From Basidiobolus meristosporus CBS 931.73 (lineage: Eukaryota; Basidiobolomycota; Basidiobolomycetes; Basidiobolales; Basidiobolaceae), in assembly GCA_002104905.1 (NCBI GenBank), contig MCFE01000003.1, positions 1 to 64,000 of the forward strand: a stretch of DNA of 64,000 nucleotides, written 5' to 3'. The notes below the pieces were generated by a model, which was given only the letters and a program-made list of their open reading frames with translations, was not told the origin of the DNA and ran no database searches. Each line of letters starts with the position of its first letter. The first letter of the stretch is position 1. The translations under genes and the position numbers were made by a program. Positions 54,380 through 64,000 of the stretch are shown here, one piece after another.

Positions 54380-55342
54380 TTAGGCAAGGCGGTTTTTGCG
54401 CTCAACATACCACCCGTATAAATCCCAGAATATTGAGACGATCGTTACCGCAAACACCAAAAACGCAAAAAATATACTAGTGTTGAAGAAGTCACACCAG
54501 CCTCCCAGGGTGCCAATCGGGCAATGGTTCTTGATCAGGAGGAAAACCACATCAAATCCCCAGCAGATGGCAAGGGCCAGATCGATACACACAAGCCATT
54601 TGCGCGGGATTTTGGCTCCGCTTCTTACTCTCCGGTTCAGCGTGTTCAGAAGGAAAAAGAGATAAGCGACGATGGAGACTGCAGACCAGATGTACAGGAA
54701 GATGATTGGCGATTTGTCGGAAAATGGATTGGGACGGCCCGAATACTAATAAAAATAGGTTAACAAAAGAAGGAAGCAGCAGTCCTCATAAAGCTACTCA
54801 CCGGTCCAGCGCCCACGCTAAAACCGAAAGCACCAATACTGCCGAGTAATCCAACAAAACGTAACAACGTTCTCCACTTGTTTGGGCCCACGTTAGCATG
54901 AAGGGGGCCTAAAGGAACTGGATTATTGGAAGTAGGGGAAGTTATAGTAGGTCCACCAGATGTCAGAGTAGAGGTATTGGTAGGGCCGGCGGAAGTGGAT
55001 TTGGATGGTGAGTGCTTGAGGTTACTTGTCTCTTTGTAGTCGTACGCGTTCGTTCCACCATAAGGATTCTGTGATGTAAGATTGATAATCTTGAGTAGGT
55101 GTGGGGGCATGATAAGGGTCGAAAGTAGGGCTTTGGGCATATGGATTGGGAACGTTGGTGCTGTATGGGTTGGAATACGTATTTGTGCTCGAGTACGCAT
55201 TCACCGCTCCAGTATGCTCTTGGTTTGATGACCAAGGATTCACAGCATTTTCATAATTCTGTGGCGGGTAAGCAGAATCGGCGACTGGACTCTGGGGGTA
55301 TGCTGAGGGGTAGGGATCTTTGTCGAACGGATTTCCTGACAT
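54380..55342 (-). CDS. Four-TM MARVEL-like membrane protein with a disordered N-terminus
   Basis: ATG 55342 gives MSGNPFDKDPYPSAYPQSPV and a long Tyr/Pro/Asn/Ser-rich, NPY-containing tail of about 150 residues facing the cytosol. Four hydrophobic helices follow: RFVGLLGSIGAFGFSVGAG, then after an intron (about 54810-54750; GTGAGT...TTATTAG) FLYIWSAVSIVAYLFFLL, LVCIDLALAICWGFDVVFLL and SIFFAFLVFAVTIVSIFWDL, ending RKNRLA. Two Cys in the last loop (NHCPIGTLGGWCD) suggest a disulphide, as in MARVEL proteins of fungal plasma membranes. The N-tail needs a change of frame near 55068-55085 (QSY to QNPYGGTNAYDY); one extra base there, or an unusual splice, would explain it. NPF/NPY motifs could bind endocytic adaptors (inference). 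Confidence 0.7.
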
Positions 55343-55772
55343 GAATTAGAGCTTTGTTAAAGCGAGCGATTTTTTACTACTGTTACTTGGTATAGTATTA
55401 AGAAGGGTATGAATGATTTGACAAGTCGAGGTGATTTCAATCGAAAAAAAAGGTACCGAGTAACACATGAACAGAGGTAAAAGCTCCGCGATTTCCTTAT
55501 TAAATACCTGTGGAGATTATGTTACTGCATCATCAACAACATGCAAAGTGTTAGTTCCACTTCCGAGCGTGTCATGTGACACGACGGCCATCATGAGTAC
55601 TAGAAGTAGAGTGAATGTAGGCAACTGCATTCCATGAATTGACTGGATTTCAGTAGGAAATTTATTTGCCAGCAATCCAACAAATGTTTGGAAAATTTTT
55701 AACTTCCGGCATATATTTCTTGGACGGCTTCCGCTGGTGGAATATTGCCTTTTCTGCGCATTGCTACATAAA
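55343..55772. other. Divergent promoter region
   Basis: Separates the MARVEL-like gene (leftward) and the ERI1-RRM gene (rightward). No gene seen. Confidence 0.5.
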
Positions 55773-57408
55773 ATGTCGGGACAAAAAAGCGAAATACCCT
55801 TCGACTATATGATAGTCATGGATTTGGAGGCCACTTGTGACGAGAATCCTGAGGAGCCTTCGAAAATAGAGTTCACAAAGGTAACGTCTTACGCCCTCTG
55901 TTGTTCCCGCAAGCGTGCTAGACAATAACCACACCCACAGGACAAGTCAGAAATCATCGAGTTTTCCTGGGTTGCATACGACGCGAAAACCATGGAGGTG
56001 TTGAAGAAGCAGCAAAGCTACTGCAAGCCTGAAAATACTCCGATAACTCCATACTGTATCGAACTGACCAAAATCACACCGGAAATGGTCGAGAATGCGG
56101 GCACTCTTCAGGATGCAGTGGATACTCTGGATGAGTACATACAGAAGAATATCCTCGACCATGGAAAATCTTTTTGCTTTGTGACCCATGGGCCCTGGGA
56201 CCTCAAGATTCAGTTCCCTAGAGAGGCCAAAAACAAACAGCTCAGAATCCCCTCCTACCTGCGCAATTGCACCCTGTTCGATCTGAAGGTGGAGTTTTTC
56301 AAGTGGTTGGCACATCATCCGGAGTACAGACCACCCAACTCCATGCTTATCACAATGTGTAATACCTTGAAGAGTCAGCTAGTTGAGCCACAGCACTCAG
56401 GAATTAATGACTGCCTGACAATCGGCAACATTATCCAGTCGATGATTAAACACGAGCATTCGGACGTCTTTCGACATGCCACCGATTTGGCAAAGATTCG
56501 TGCGGAGTTCATGAGTACTCAGTCGAACTACGTGTTTTTTGGCGGGCTTCCGATAAAGACAACCCACCCAGAGATCAGCGCTTGGCTAAAGGAGAACGAT
56601 ATCGACTTCCACGATCTCTGGATGTGCCGAAGCTTGTATCGTAGACCCAATGGCACTGGTTTTGCCATCCTCAAGAGTCACCAAAGTGCGCAGAAATTCC
56701 TCGACTTGAATGGAAGCGTATTTCGCAATCGAGCAGTCGAGGTTATCCCGAGTACCAAGCATATCTTCAAAGATCACGAAAGGAGCCTCTCTTCCTGGCC
56801 AGGCCCCTACGGCATTTTGATGAATGACTTTGCTGACGAGAAGTCTCGCGTCGTGCATCTCGGCGAAGTTCCATACAAAGTTACAAAGTCCGACTTGCAC
56901 CTTTGGTTTGCTTCCAACAATGTCCACCCCAGAGAAACCTGGTTGGTTGTTGATGGAAGCAATCGGTCAAGCGGGTTTGCCTTTGCTGTTTTCAATACCC
57001 ACGAGGAGGCTCTAGGATGTTTAGGAATGTTGAACAAATCGCTGAATGGTCGTACGGTGAAACTATACCCAAGTAATCAACGCATGCTTAAACTGACCAC
57101 GCCTTTCAGAAAGCCCTTCCCAGTAAGTTCATCTTGCGTTGTTCTGTTTGTCAATTCACCAATCTAACCGAAGTTCCACTTAGACTACATCCAGTCCTCA
57201 ACGTGCTCGACCTACTCCACGTGCTACCACTTCTTTCGCCAGTCAGGCTTCTTCCCGTCGCTTCCACACCTTCAATTCTCATGTCCCTTGTAATACTATC
57301 AGCTTAAGACCAATATTTGCCCCACGTTTGGTGGCTTCCAAGCATATCCCAATTGCATTTAGACCCGCGCCCATCATGCATGCGCTCCGATGCTTGTTTA
57401 GAAAGTAA
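55773..57408 (+). CDS. ERI1-type 3'-5' exoribonuclease fused to two RRM domains
   Basis: Three exons: 55773-55880, 55941-57122, 57184-57408; 504 residues. The DEDDh nuclease occupies about residues 1-200. Exo I is IVMDLEATCDENPEEPSKIE (Asp and Glu), Exo II is FVTHGPWDLKIQFPRE, and Exo III is HSGINDCLTIGNII with the catalytic His and last Asp. This spacing and the CDEN tract are those of ERI1/ERI3 nucleases acting on histone mRNA ends, 5.8S rRNA or siRNA. Then come two RRM-like folds: YVFFGGLPIKTTHPEIS...GTGFAILKS (about 235-315) and RVVHLGEVPYKVTKSDL...SSGFAFAVFN (about 335-410). A basic, Arg-rich tail follows. RRMs on an ERI1-type domain are unusual; REXO5 has two RRMs but a different nuclease branch. 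Confidence 0.85.
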
Positions 57409-57581
57409 GCCGGAGCCACACTGTCCACGATATCTAGACATAATAAACCAGCTGGTATTTATACCAGTCTATGACGAAAGAAACAATTTACTGATATGTA
57501 AGCTCTGTACAAAAGATACATTAAAGGTCGAGGGAAGGAATTGCTTGGTGGGGGTGGAGAATTCCTTCGCTTGTTTGTAGG

Positions 57582-57866
57582 TCACACCTCACGGTGGTTC
57601 GTGTAGGCACCAGGAGCCGAATCAAAGTTCGTGGGGTATGCCATTCTGGGCTCCATCTCCACGTCGTCGAGGCTTACTGGTTGCCATTGGTCATCCTGCG
57701 AGGTCGGGATACATCTTTGAAAGCCGAATTCGCGAAGCACCTGTCTACCTATACAAGTACCACAACAAACACACCAGACGAACCCGGCTAGAAAGATGAA
57801 ACAAAGCAAACTTAAGAGGATGAGGACTCCTTTGGTATCTTCCTCCATTTCTATCTGGCGAACCAA
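57582..57866 (-). CDS. Small single-pass membrane protein, function unknown
   Basis: 94 codons, one exon. MVRQIEMEEDTKG precedes one hydrophobic helix, VLILLSLLCFIFLAGFVWCV, then a Cys-rich juxtamembrane CCGTCIGRQVLR (possible palmitoylation), and a cytosolic acidic tail with QPVSLDDVEMEPRMAYP. No signal peptide cleavage site is obvious. It lies convergent to the ERI1-RRM gene (173 bp apart) and divergent from TAD3 with a 216-bp spacer. No family recognised. Coding status rests on its coherent membrane-protein layout and the absence of a competing frame. Confidence 0.55.
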   Translation of the reverse strand: MVRQIEMEEDTKGVLILLSLLCFIFLAGFVWCVCCGTCIGRQVLREFGFQRCIPTSQDDQWQPVSLDDVEMEPRMAYPTNFDSAPGAYTNHREV

Positions 57867-58082
57867 GTGACCAACCGACTGTGCTTTATACCATGAAATT
57901 TAAGAGGGGCTTTTGGCTGGCTGATCCTTATATTACCCAAATATATACATGTATCAACATAATTCCATTGGCCACTGGGCCGGCCGCACCAAGAAAAAAA
58001 TTCCCGCCAATTTCAATAGAGTCGTGGGCTTCACATAAACACGAGGTCGAGGTGCAGCAGTTTGTGTGTGGGCTGACTGGCA

Positions 58083-59470
58083 ATGGAACGTGTGTTATCT
58101 GACGAAGAAACGAGAGAACTGGTAACGGGTGAGGCATTTTTCGTGTAAAATGGCTGGCGAGTGGAGAACTAATGGCTGGCACTTTTTTGACAAGTGGACG
58201 TTTATGTCTCCACGGTAGAACCTCAACAGACTGGTGTTGTGTTAAAGTAAGTACCACCACATTTCGGCGGAAGTAGCAAGGGTAGTGAAAGATTTGGATC
58301 AGGGGCCTGGACAGTACATGGTTTTCCCTTCCGTACGTTTAGTATCTGTGAAACCAAGGAGTGTATATCCAGACGACCCCGTTTGAGCTACTTTCTCACC
58401 TGAGTTGAACTTTTCAAGGTTTGTCCAAAAATATTTGCCCCAATTGGAGAAATTGGAGCATGTTAAGCGGATTCGGAAAGATGCTGTTGCAGATGGTATT
58501 GCAGATGGTTGTTGGACAAAGAAGCTTCAGACAGTGTATTGACTCGATTTCCTTGTATCATAACAGGGTTTACATTGACTGTATTACTATGCGCGACTGA
58601 ATCGATTCAAGAAGAGGAATTGAATCAAATTCTAAAGGAGCAAGGCATGACCGAGCTTATCCAACCGAAAATCCAGCAAGTGTCCAAATACCCTCCACTC
58701 ACACGCAAGCAATTCGATAGTTGGAAGTCGGTGTGGCCTCTAAATTACCGAGAGGACGCCAACAGGCAAGTTCGACCTTCCCCCACCATTACTATCAGAT
58801 GCGACCAATCAATAACATGGCCACCCAGAAATCCGAAGATCTCTGCTGACGAGCTTCCCAATATCGAGTCCAACATGAGGTTGGCAATTGAAATGCTGCA
58901 AAAAGGAAAGGCCAAAGATGAGGTAAGCCGTAAAAGTGCTTGCACTCGGAGGTTCATTACTTAGGTCAGATTTACAGCTGCCCGTGGGCGCGGTGATGGT
59001 GAATCCGCGGACTGGGAAGGTTTTGGCTCAATGCTACGACACTCGAGTGAGCAGTGGAAATCCTCTGAATCACGCCACTATGAATGCTATACACAGCGTT
59101 GCTGAGATACTGCGTCAAGCCAAATGTACAGAACCGGAGGTTCCTACGAAACGTAAAGCTGAGGACGACGACCCGGTGCCCTACCTCTGTAGTGAGTATG
59201 ATTTATACGTTACAAGAGAGCCGTGTGTGATGTACGTATCGTTTTTAAGTAGCATCCTGATGGTTCGTTGATCGTAACTCTTTTGAAAGGTGTTCGATGG
59301 CGCTGGTGCATTCGAGAATTGGGCGGGTATTCTACGCCCATGAGAACCCAACTGGTGGTGGTTTAGGGAGTCTGTACAAAATCCATACTCACCATTCATT
59401 GAATCATCATTACACTGTGTATCGTGGATTATTAAAAGATGAGCTAGAACAATCCGCTGAGCAACAGTGA
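58083..59470 (+). CDS. TAD3: tRNA-specific adenosine-34 deaminase, structural subunit (TAD3/ADAT3)
   Basis: Pairs with TAD2 to make inosine at tRNA position 34. Start ATG 58083; exon 1 to 58128 (MERVLSDEETRELVT), exon 2 58195-58246 (VDVYVSTVEPQQTGVVLK). Later exons give FVQKYLPQLEKLEHVKRIRK, PLTRKQFDSWKSVWPLNYRE, then LPVGAVMVNPRTGKVLA, GNPLNHATMNAIHSVAEIL and CSEYDLYVTREPCVMCSMAL with the zinc Cys pair. At the zinc site the catalytic Glu of HAE is replaced (His-Ala-Thr), as expected: Tad3 is the non-catalytic partner, where Val is usual. Ends at TGA 59470. The small first exons agree with known ADAT3 N-terminal sequence and decide the start. Confidence 0.9.
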
Positions 59471-59966
59471 TCTTGTAGAGATGTTCCTAGCAATCCCCAC
59501 TTTGTGGCAATCTAATGATTGGTGTGCTTGATAGAAGTACTTTTCGATCCAATAAATGTTTGTATCACTATAGATCAGAACGTATACAGATTCAACTAGG
59601 ATTTAACTATTGCTATCTAGATTAATGCAACAAGCATGCGTTCAACTCACTCTAAAAATCGCCTTTTACCCGTCTATTGAGTACAAAAGCCACACTGGCG
59701 TTTAACCACAGTCAACCTTCGACCTATCATATCCTTTTCATAGAATACTCAATAGAGTCGCGGTGGATGTAACACTAGTTACCCTCGGTGGTATGGTTAC
59801 AACTTGACCTAATTGTCAATAACTGGCTAGAGTATCTTGATCAATTCCTGTTCTGGAAGCTATATAAAGCAATCAAGTTCTATGCAAATACCGATACTAG
59901 TACTCCAATATCGAATCGTATGTAGATTTGTTAGATCCAATACAGCAACTATCCCTGCCCCAAGAT
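59471..59966. promoter_or_regulatory. Upstream region of the subtilase gene with TATA box
   Basis: A TATATAAA box lies at 59871-59878, about 90 bp before the ATG at 59967. No gene in this stretch. Confidence 0.6.
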
Positions 59967-61622
59967 ATGTTCCTTTTTCTCTTGAATCACGCACACCTCT
60001 GGAAAGTACTGTATGTGATATTACTCTTGGTATGGCAAGTTCAAGCGCAAGATAAATACATTGTCGTTCTTAAGAAAGCTTCACCTTTGGGAAATTCTAC
60101 TACCACTGGACAATATAAAGCCCACAATATCACCGAACTACTAGGTGAGCAGCAGAGTATTGGAGACTTCAGATGGCTCCAAGGTGAATTCACCGAAGAC
60201 GCACTGTCGCAATTGAGAGACAATCCGGAGATCGAGTACATTCTGCCGGACATATTGGTCCACACGTGCGACATACAAACAAACCCTCCAAGCTGGGTAG
60301 CGGATTATTTTCCCCTGTTTCGTTAGTTCTTCTAATTTATCTTTTGGCGCTTTTAGGGCATTGATCGCATCGACCAGGTTGAGGGGACCGATAAGAAGTA
60401 CCACTATCCCAAGTCGGCAGGCGAAGGTGTTACCATCTATCTAATTGATACGTAAGTGTTCTCGCCCAGTTGGTGAACCAGCCTAGGTTTTAAACCATAT
60501 TCCTTGGCAGCGGTGTCAATATAAATCACACCGAATTCGACGGCCGTGCAGCCTGGGGACCTACGCTAAATGGTGATATTGATGGCTCTGACACAAATGG
60601 ACATGGGACTTTTGTAGCAGGTGTGGCTATAGGTATGTGTTTGGTACCTTTTATCCACTTACATAAAGTTAAATTGGCGTTCTAGGTCGTAATTTTGGAG
60701 TTGCCAAACATGCCAACTTAGTATCCATCAAAGCGATAGGCTCCAATGGCTCTGGGAGGTTGAGCGATGTTCTTAGGGGAGTTCATTGGGTAGTGGGAGA
60801 GCATCAAAGGAAGGTTGGTCAAAAAAGTATCATCAAGTACGCACCAATTGCATTTTGATGTCTGGAGAAATTTGCTAATATGTCCTGATAGTCTGTCATT
60901 AAGTGCAAAGTTTAATCAAGCCGCAAACGACGTGATCGAAGCCGCCATTAGTTTGGGAATCCACTTTGTCGTTGCAGGTAAGTATTGAACGTTTGATATA
61001 GTAGTCATAATCCGTTGTCCTAACCTTCCTAACCAGCGGGGAATGCTGGTGAAGATGCATGTGCCTATTCACCTGCGTCGGTGAAAGGTGCTATCGTTGT
61101 TGGAGCACTTGATAAGAAAGACCAGATTCCGAGTTTTTCCAACATTGGGTCATGTATTAAAATGTATGTGTTAGCATTCACTAGTATTTGGATAAACCCA
61201 AACTAACTCGCTAAGTAAGATATGCTCCAGGTGTAGATATTCGTTCAGCATGGAACACAAGTAATACTTCTACTTATCAACTCTCGGGAACCTCTATGGC
61301 CACCCCACATGTAAGTCAATTCACTCACAGGGCTTCAATAGTATGACTGACGTCCTTCTAGGTGTCGGGTGCAATGGCGCTTATCCTAAGTGAACAAAAC
61401 ATTGATCCACCAACGATGATTTCACTCTTAAGTAATCAAAGCCTGCGAACCGTGACATCAACGCAGGTAGATGCTGCCCAAGTCACAAAAAATTCTCTGG
61501 ATAGGCCTATACTTTACCTTGGCTCACACATAACTCACGAATCAAACACTCCACGAATGTCACCTATGCATTGGTGGTCATTGATTGTGGTCGTCATGTT
61601 CACCGTTGCTAAAAAAGCATAA
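59967..61622 (+). CDS. Secreted subtilisin-like serine protease (S8A, proteinase K type)
   Basis: ATG 59967 gives a signal peptide (LWKVLYVILLLVWQVQAQ), then an I9 propeptide (DKYIVVLKKASPLGN...NPEIEYILPD). About eight exons separated by 45-60-nt introns encode the protease. The triad is complete: LIDTGVNINHTEFDG (Asp), DTNGHGTFVAGVAIG (His), QLSGTSMATPHVSGAMALIL (Ser), with the oxyanion Asn in VVAAGNAGEDAC. After the catalytic domain the protein does not stop as proteinase K does, but runs about 75 residues further to a hydrophobic SPMHWWSLIVVVMFTVAKKA end, which could be a TM or GPI-type tail. It is therefore perhaps cell-surface-bound rather than free. Confidence 0.92.
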
Positions 61623-62059
61623 GTACTTGTGGAGCTACCAAAATCGCATAAAAGATAAGCATAAATATTACCAAGTCTAAAAGTGGTATAATTGAAACCA
61701 AAAATGTATAGACTTGCAATCACCCCACACCAACTTAGTGTGCCTAGTCTGTGTTTGGCATGTCGATTTGCCACTAGATTTGCTGCTAGATTTGCATCTG
61801 GATTCCCAACTAGATGAGGACGATAATCAGCCATGTAACCTTCGGCGCCAATTTTTCCAGGACCGAGGGAGAATATAAACCTGTGTACATTTCACATTAA
61901 ATGTGGGACTTCCAGTATAGTGAGCCGCGTCTCTACAATTAAATGTACAATAAGAATGTTATTTACAAAACATATGAATTTGGTGTTCACAACTACAAGA
62001 AGGTAGGGGTATAAATGTCCGCTAATAGAGATCCATTATAAAATACAAACGAAATCCTT
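61623..62059. other. Convergent spacer between the subtilase and the transcription factor gene
   Basis: AT-rich 3' flanks. A leftward frame at 61535-61834 overlaps the protease end and is not believed. Confidence 0.5.
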
Positions 62060-64000
62060 TCAAGACCGCTTTCGTTGGTTTTGGTAAGCAGAGGAATCTG
62101 GTGATCGAGTAATTACTTCAGTGATTACTTCATCGATGCTTGTTTCTGATGACAGAGGCCTAGAGCTGGGCTGGGAATCACCGTCCTGCGGCATAGAAAT
62201 TGGTGTCAAGTCTTTCAGTGGATTGCCTCCACCCATTCGGGTAAATTCAGTGTGTGCAACCTTTCTTTTGAGTAGCCTTAAGGTCTCCAAAAGTAAGTTA
62301 CAATAGTTACCACAGTTTTTCCAAAGCAGGCTCAAATGTCTCAACACCCTTACTAAGAATTTGAAGCATGTTAGTGATCTTTGAGACTGCTCAGAATTTT
62401 TAGATCTAGCGCCATGCAGATAGAAAACTGCGGCACTATACACCGAACAACCAAAGAAAGGATGTATTCGAATTGGAGGCACCTCCTTGATACCGTTAAC
62501 GACCGCAAGAATATACTTTGCCGCCACAAAGGATTCCCTTAAGGCTGGGCCGAAATACTGGGACTTGACGTTGTAAGCCATCTCTTGGCCGGGAACACGC
62601 ATCTTTGTGGAGAGCAGCTTAATTGTGACTGCGTGCTTCAGTGAAATTATAAACGAACTGAATAAATATGCATCGCTCTTCTGGGTATGCTTCTCAGGTG
62701 TAAGACGTAAATCTTGCGGTAGAAATGTCTCCCAATTCTCTACAGCAGTACTGAGTACTGAAAATTCTCTCAGTTGCATCTCCTCTGACAAAAGGTCCAC
62801 TTCGTCGTAATATTTGTTCACTCTCGCAAAAATTATTGAAAGCGTGATCAGAGAAGAAAATTGGTTCAATTGGAACTCGTCTTCCACGCTAAATACCGGC
62901 AAACCATTGATTAGCTTCAAACGTGGATTTTGTGCTGGCATTCCGTTCTCCCAATTCGAGCATTCTACCGGCAATGATAAAGCAACATCGGCTATGTTGA
63001 CAGTTACGGGATATTTCCCCTCCGCTGAGAGAATGTGATCTAAAGTGCAGCAGTACCACCAAGCTCTTCTTTTTGTCTCAACATCAACCCACGTTTGCTG
63101 AGTCCATGTTTTCCGAGTAGTTCGAGTACTCATCCATTCTATGAATCTTCATAAGCTGGCTCAGCCTATAAAAGAGTTAGATCTCAAGCCACAGTACGCA
63201 AGACTCAACCAGAGAAGGGGAATATTTTGACTGACCTAATGGCTATACCTATTTTGTAAATGGTTATTATTGTAGTTACTTGTGGGAGAAAATTACCCAA
63301 CATACCAATGTAGATATAAGATCGATTCTGACGTCCACATGAGATCTCATACAGACTCATTATCAAAAGCGACTGTAAAACCTCAATGGATGCGTCATCG
63401 CAGGAAGACAGTATATTGTCCTCAAAGTATTGAGAGTGAGTGGAATCCGGGTTCTCCTCGACATATCTTGAGGCAAGAGCGCAGACACTACTCAGCAGAA
63501 GTCTATGTACACTTCCCTGATGGTAATTCATCAGGAAGTTCGTTTTGTGTATTATTGGAATATGAATATAGATGTGATCGAAGAAGGCCGATATCAGCAT
63601 GCTTTCGGAGTCAGCATTCGTGAGAGCGCCGTCGGAATATGAAAATTCGCTAGGAGAGTAGGGGGAAGGAGTCAGCTGAGTAGTGGAACTAGAGTCTGGA
63701 CTTGACAATAAGCTGATAGGGTTCTGCATGTCAGTATCGTGTTCAGTTTCAGAAAGAAGCGAGGGATTATCCGGGATGGGAAAGCCATTTGATGGATTGC
63801 AAGTACGGATGAATTGATCGTCAGTTAATCCGCCATTCTCCTCCATACCCTCGCTAGCTTGGGAGGAAGTTACCTCAAATATTTTGCCTCCATCCATTTT
63901 CAATACTGTCTGTTGAAAGTTCCCCGACACGCCCGAAAGAAACCCAAAAGCGTCTGTCATACTCTGCCGTGGTCCTCTGCGCTTAGTCCCCGTTAAGAAC
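62060..64000 (-). CDS. Zn2Cys6-type fungal transcription factor (5' end cut by window edge)
   Basis: The open frame continues past 64000. The first visible residues TKRRGPRQSMTDAFGF look like the linker that follows a Zn2Cys6 cluster (K-R-G-P-R), so the start codon is outside the window. Then an acidic/Ser-Thr region, followed by the fungal_trans (middle homology) domain: LISAFFDHIYIHIPIIHKTN, LLLSSVCALASRYVEE, LQSLLIMSLYEISCGRQNR. After two introns (about 63230-63295 and 63160-63225), HRMDEYSNYSE and the TWTQQTWVDVETKRRAWWYC core appear. These two lie in different frames; removing one base from the T4 run at 63109-63112 reconciles them. The C-terminus is Ser/Thr-rich and ends at 62060. Confidence 0.8.

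Noticed and set aside
61535-61834. 99-codon minus-strand frame overlapping the protease 3' end
   Set aside because: Repetitive NLAANLVANRHA start, no family, overlaps a well supported exon.
1-64000. tRNA, rRNA or other structured RNA genes
   Set aside because: None recognised by eye on either strand; a tRNAscan/Infernal run would be needed to exclude small ones.

Overview
This window is nuclear DNA of a fungus, most likely an early-diverging one. Zoopagomycota such as Basidiobolus, or Mucoromycota, fit best, but that is inference from gene content and no marker was run. Evidence for a fungus: short GT-AG introns (roughly 45-175 nt), ribosomal-protein genes with tiny first exons, SNF2/STH1, BFR1, lumazine synthase, a fungal-type transcription factor, GH46 chitosanases and a Rhizopus-like L-lactate dehydrogenase. 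The last two point away from Dikarya.

Layout. 1-2.1 kb: 5' part of an alcohol dehydrogenase gene (runs off the left edge), then wreckage of a non-LTR retrotransposon whose 3' end is present twice in tandem. 2.4-15.9 kb: a gene-poor, AT-rich, decaying segment. It holds two diverged copies of an LDH + auxin-efflux-carrier (PIN-like) pair. In the left copy LDH is intact and the carrier is a relic; in the right copy LDH is a relic and the carrier survives. Relics of a class-3 lipase, a sugar transporter and a cyanamide hydratase lie in the same segment. 16-19 kb: a nine-exon polytopic membrane protein that resembles the STRA6/retinol-binding-protein-receptor family, followed by a truncated short-chain dehydrogenase. 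20.7-35 kb: compact housekeeping genes (a small Tyr/Ser-rich protein, a Siw14/Oca-type phosphatase fold lacking its catalytic Arg, an RS/RRM splicing-type protein, an ATS1-like RCC1 protein, alanine-glyoxylate aminotransferase, a MAPKBP1/WDR62-like WD40 protein, a LysM protein, BFR1). 35.4-37.7 kb: two tandem secreted GH46 chitosanases. 38-52.6 kb: lumazine synthase, a SNF2/STH1 remodeler, a long 20-residue-repeat protein, RPS15 (uS19), RCC1/PRP20, a small basic protein, RPL26 (uL24) and an MBOAT lysophospholipid acyltransferase. 53-64 kb: a sulfotransferase-like protein, a four-TM MARVEL-like protein, an ERI1-type exonuclease fused to RRMs, a small membrane protein, TAD3, a secreted subtilase, and a transcription factor cut by the right edge.

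There is no single pathway here. Themes are secreted hydrolysis (chitosanases, subtilase, lipase relic), RNA work (SR protein, ERI1-RRM, TAD3, ribosomal proteins) and nuclear function (SNF2, RCC1). Several otherwise good genes (PIN carrier, BFR1, transcription factor, probably the MARVEL protein) are each interrupted by one single-base frame break, in three cases inside an A4/T4 run. This suggests consensus errors as well as true decay, so 'pseudogene' calls that rest on a single indel should be treated with care.
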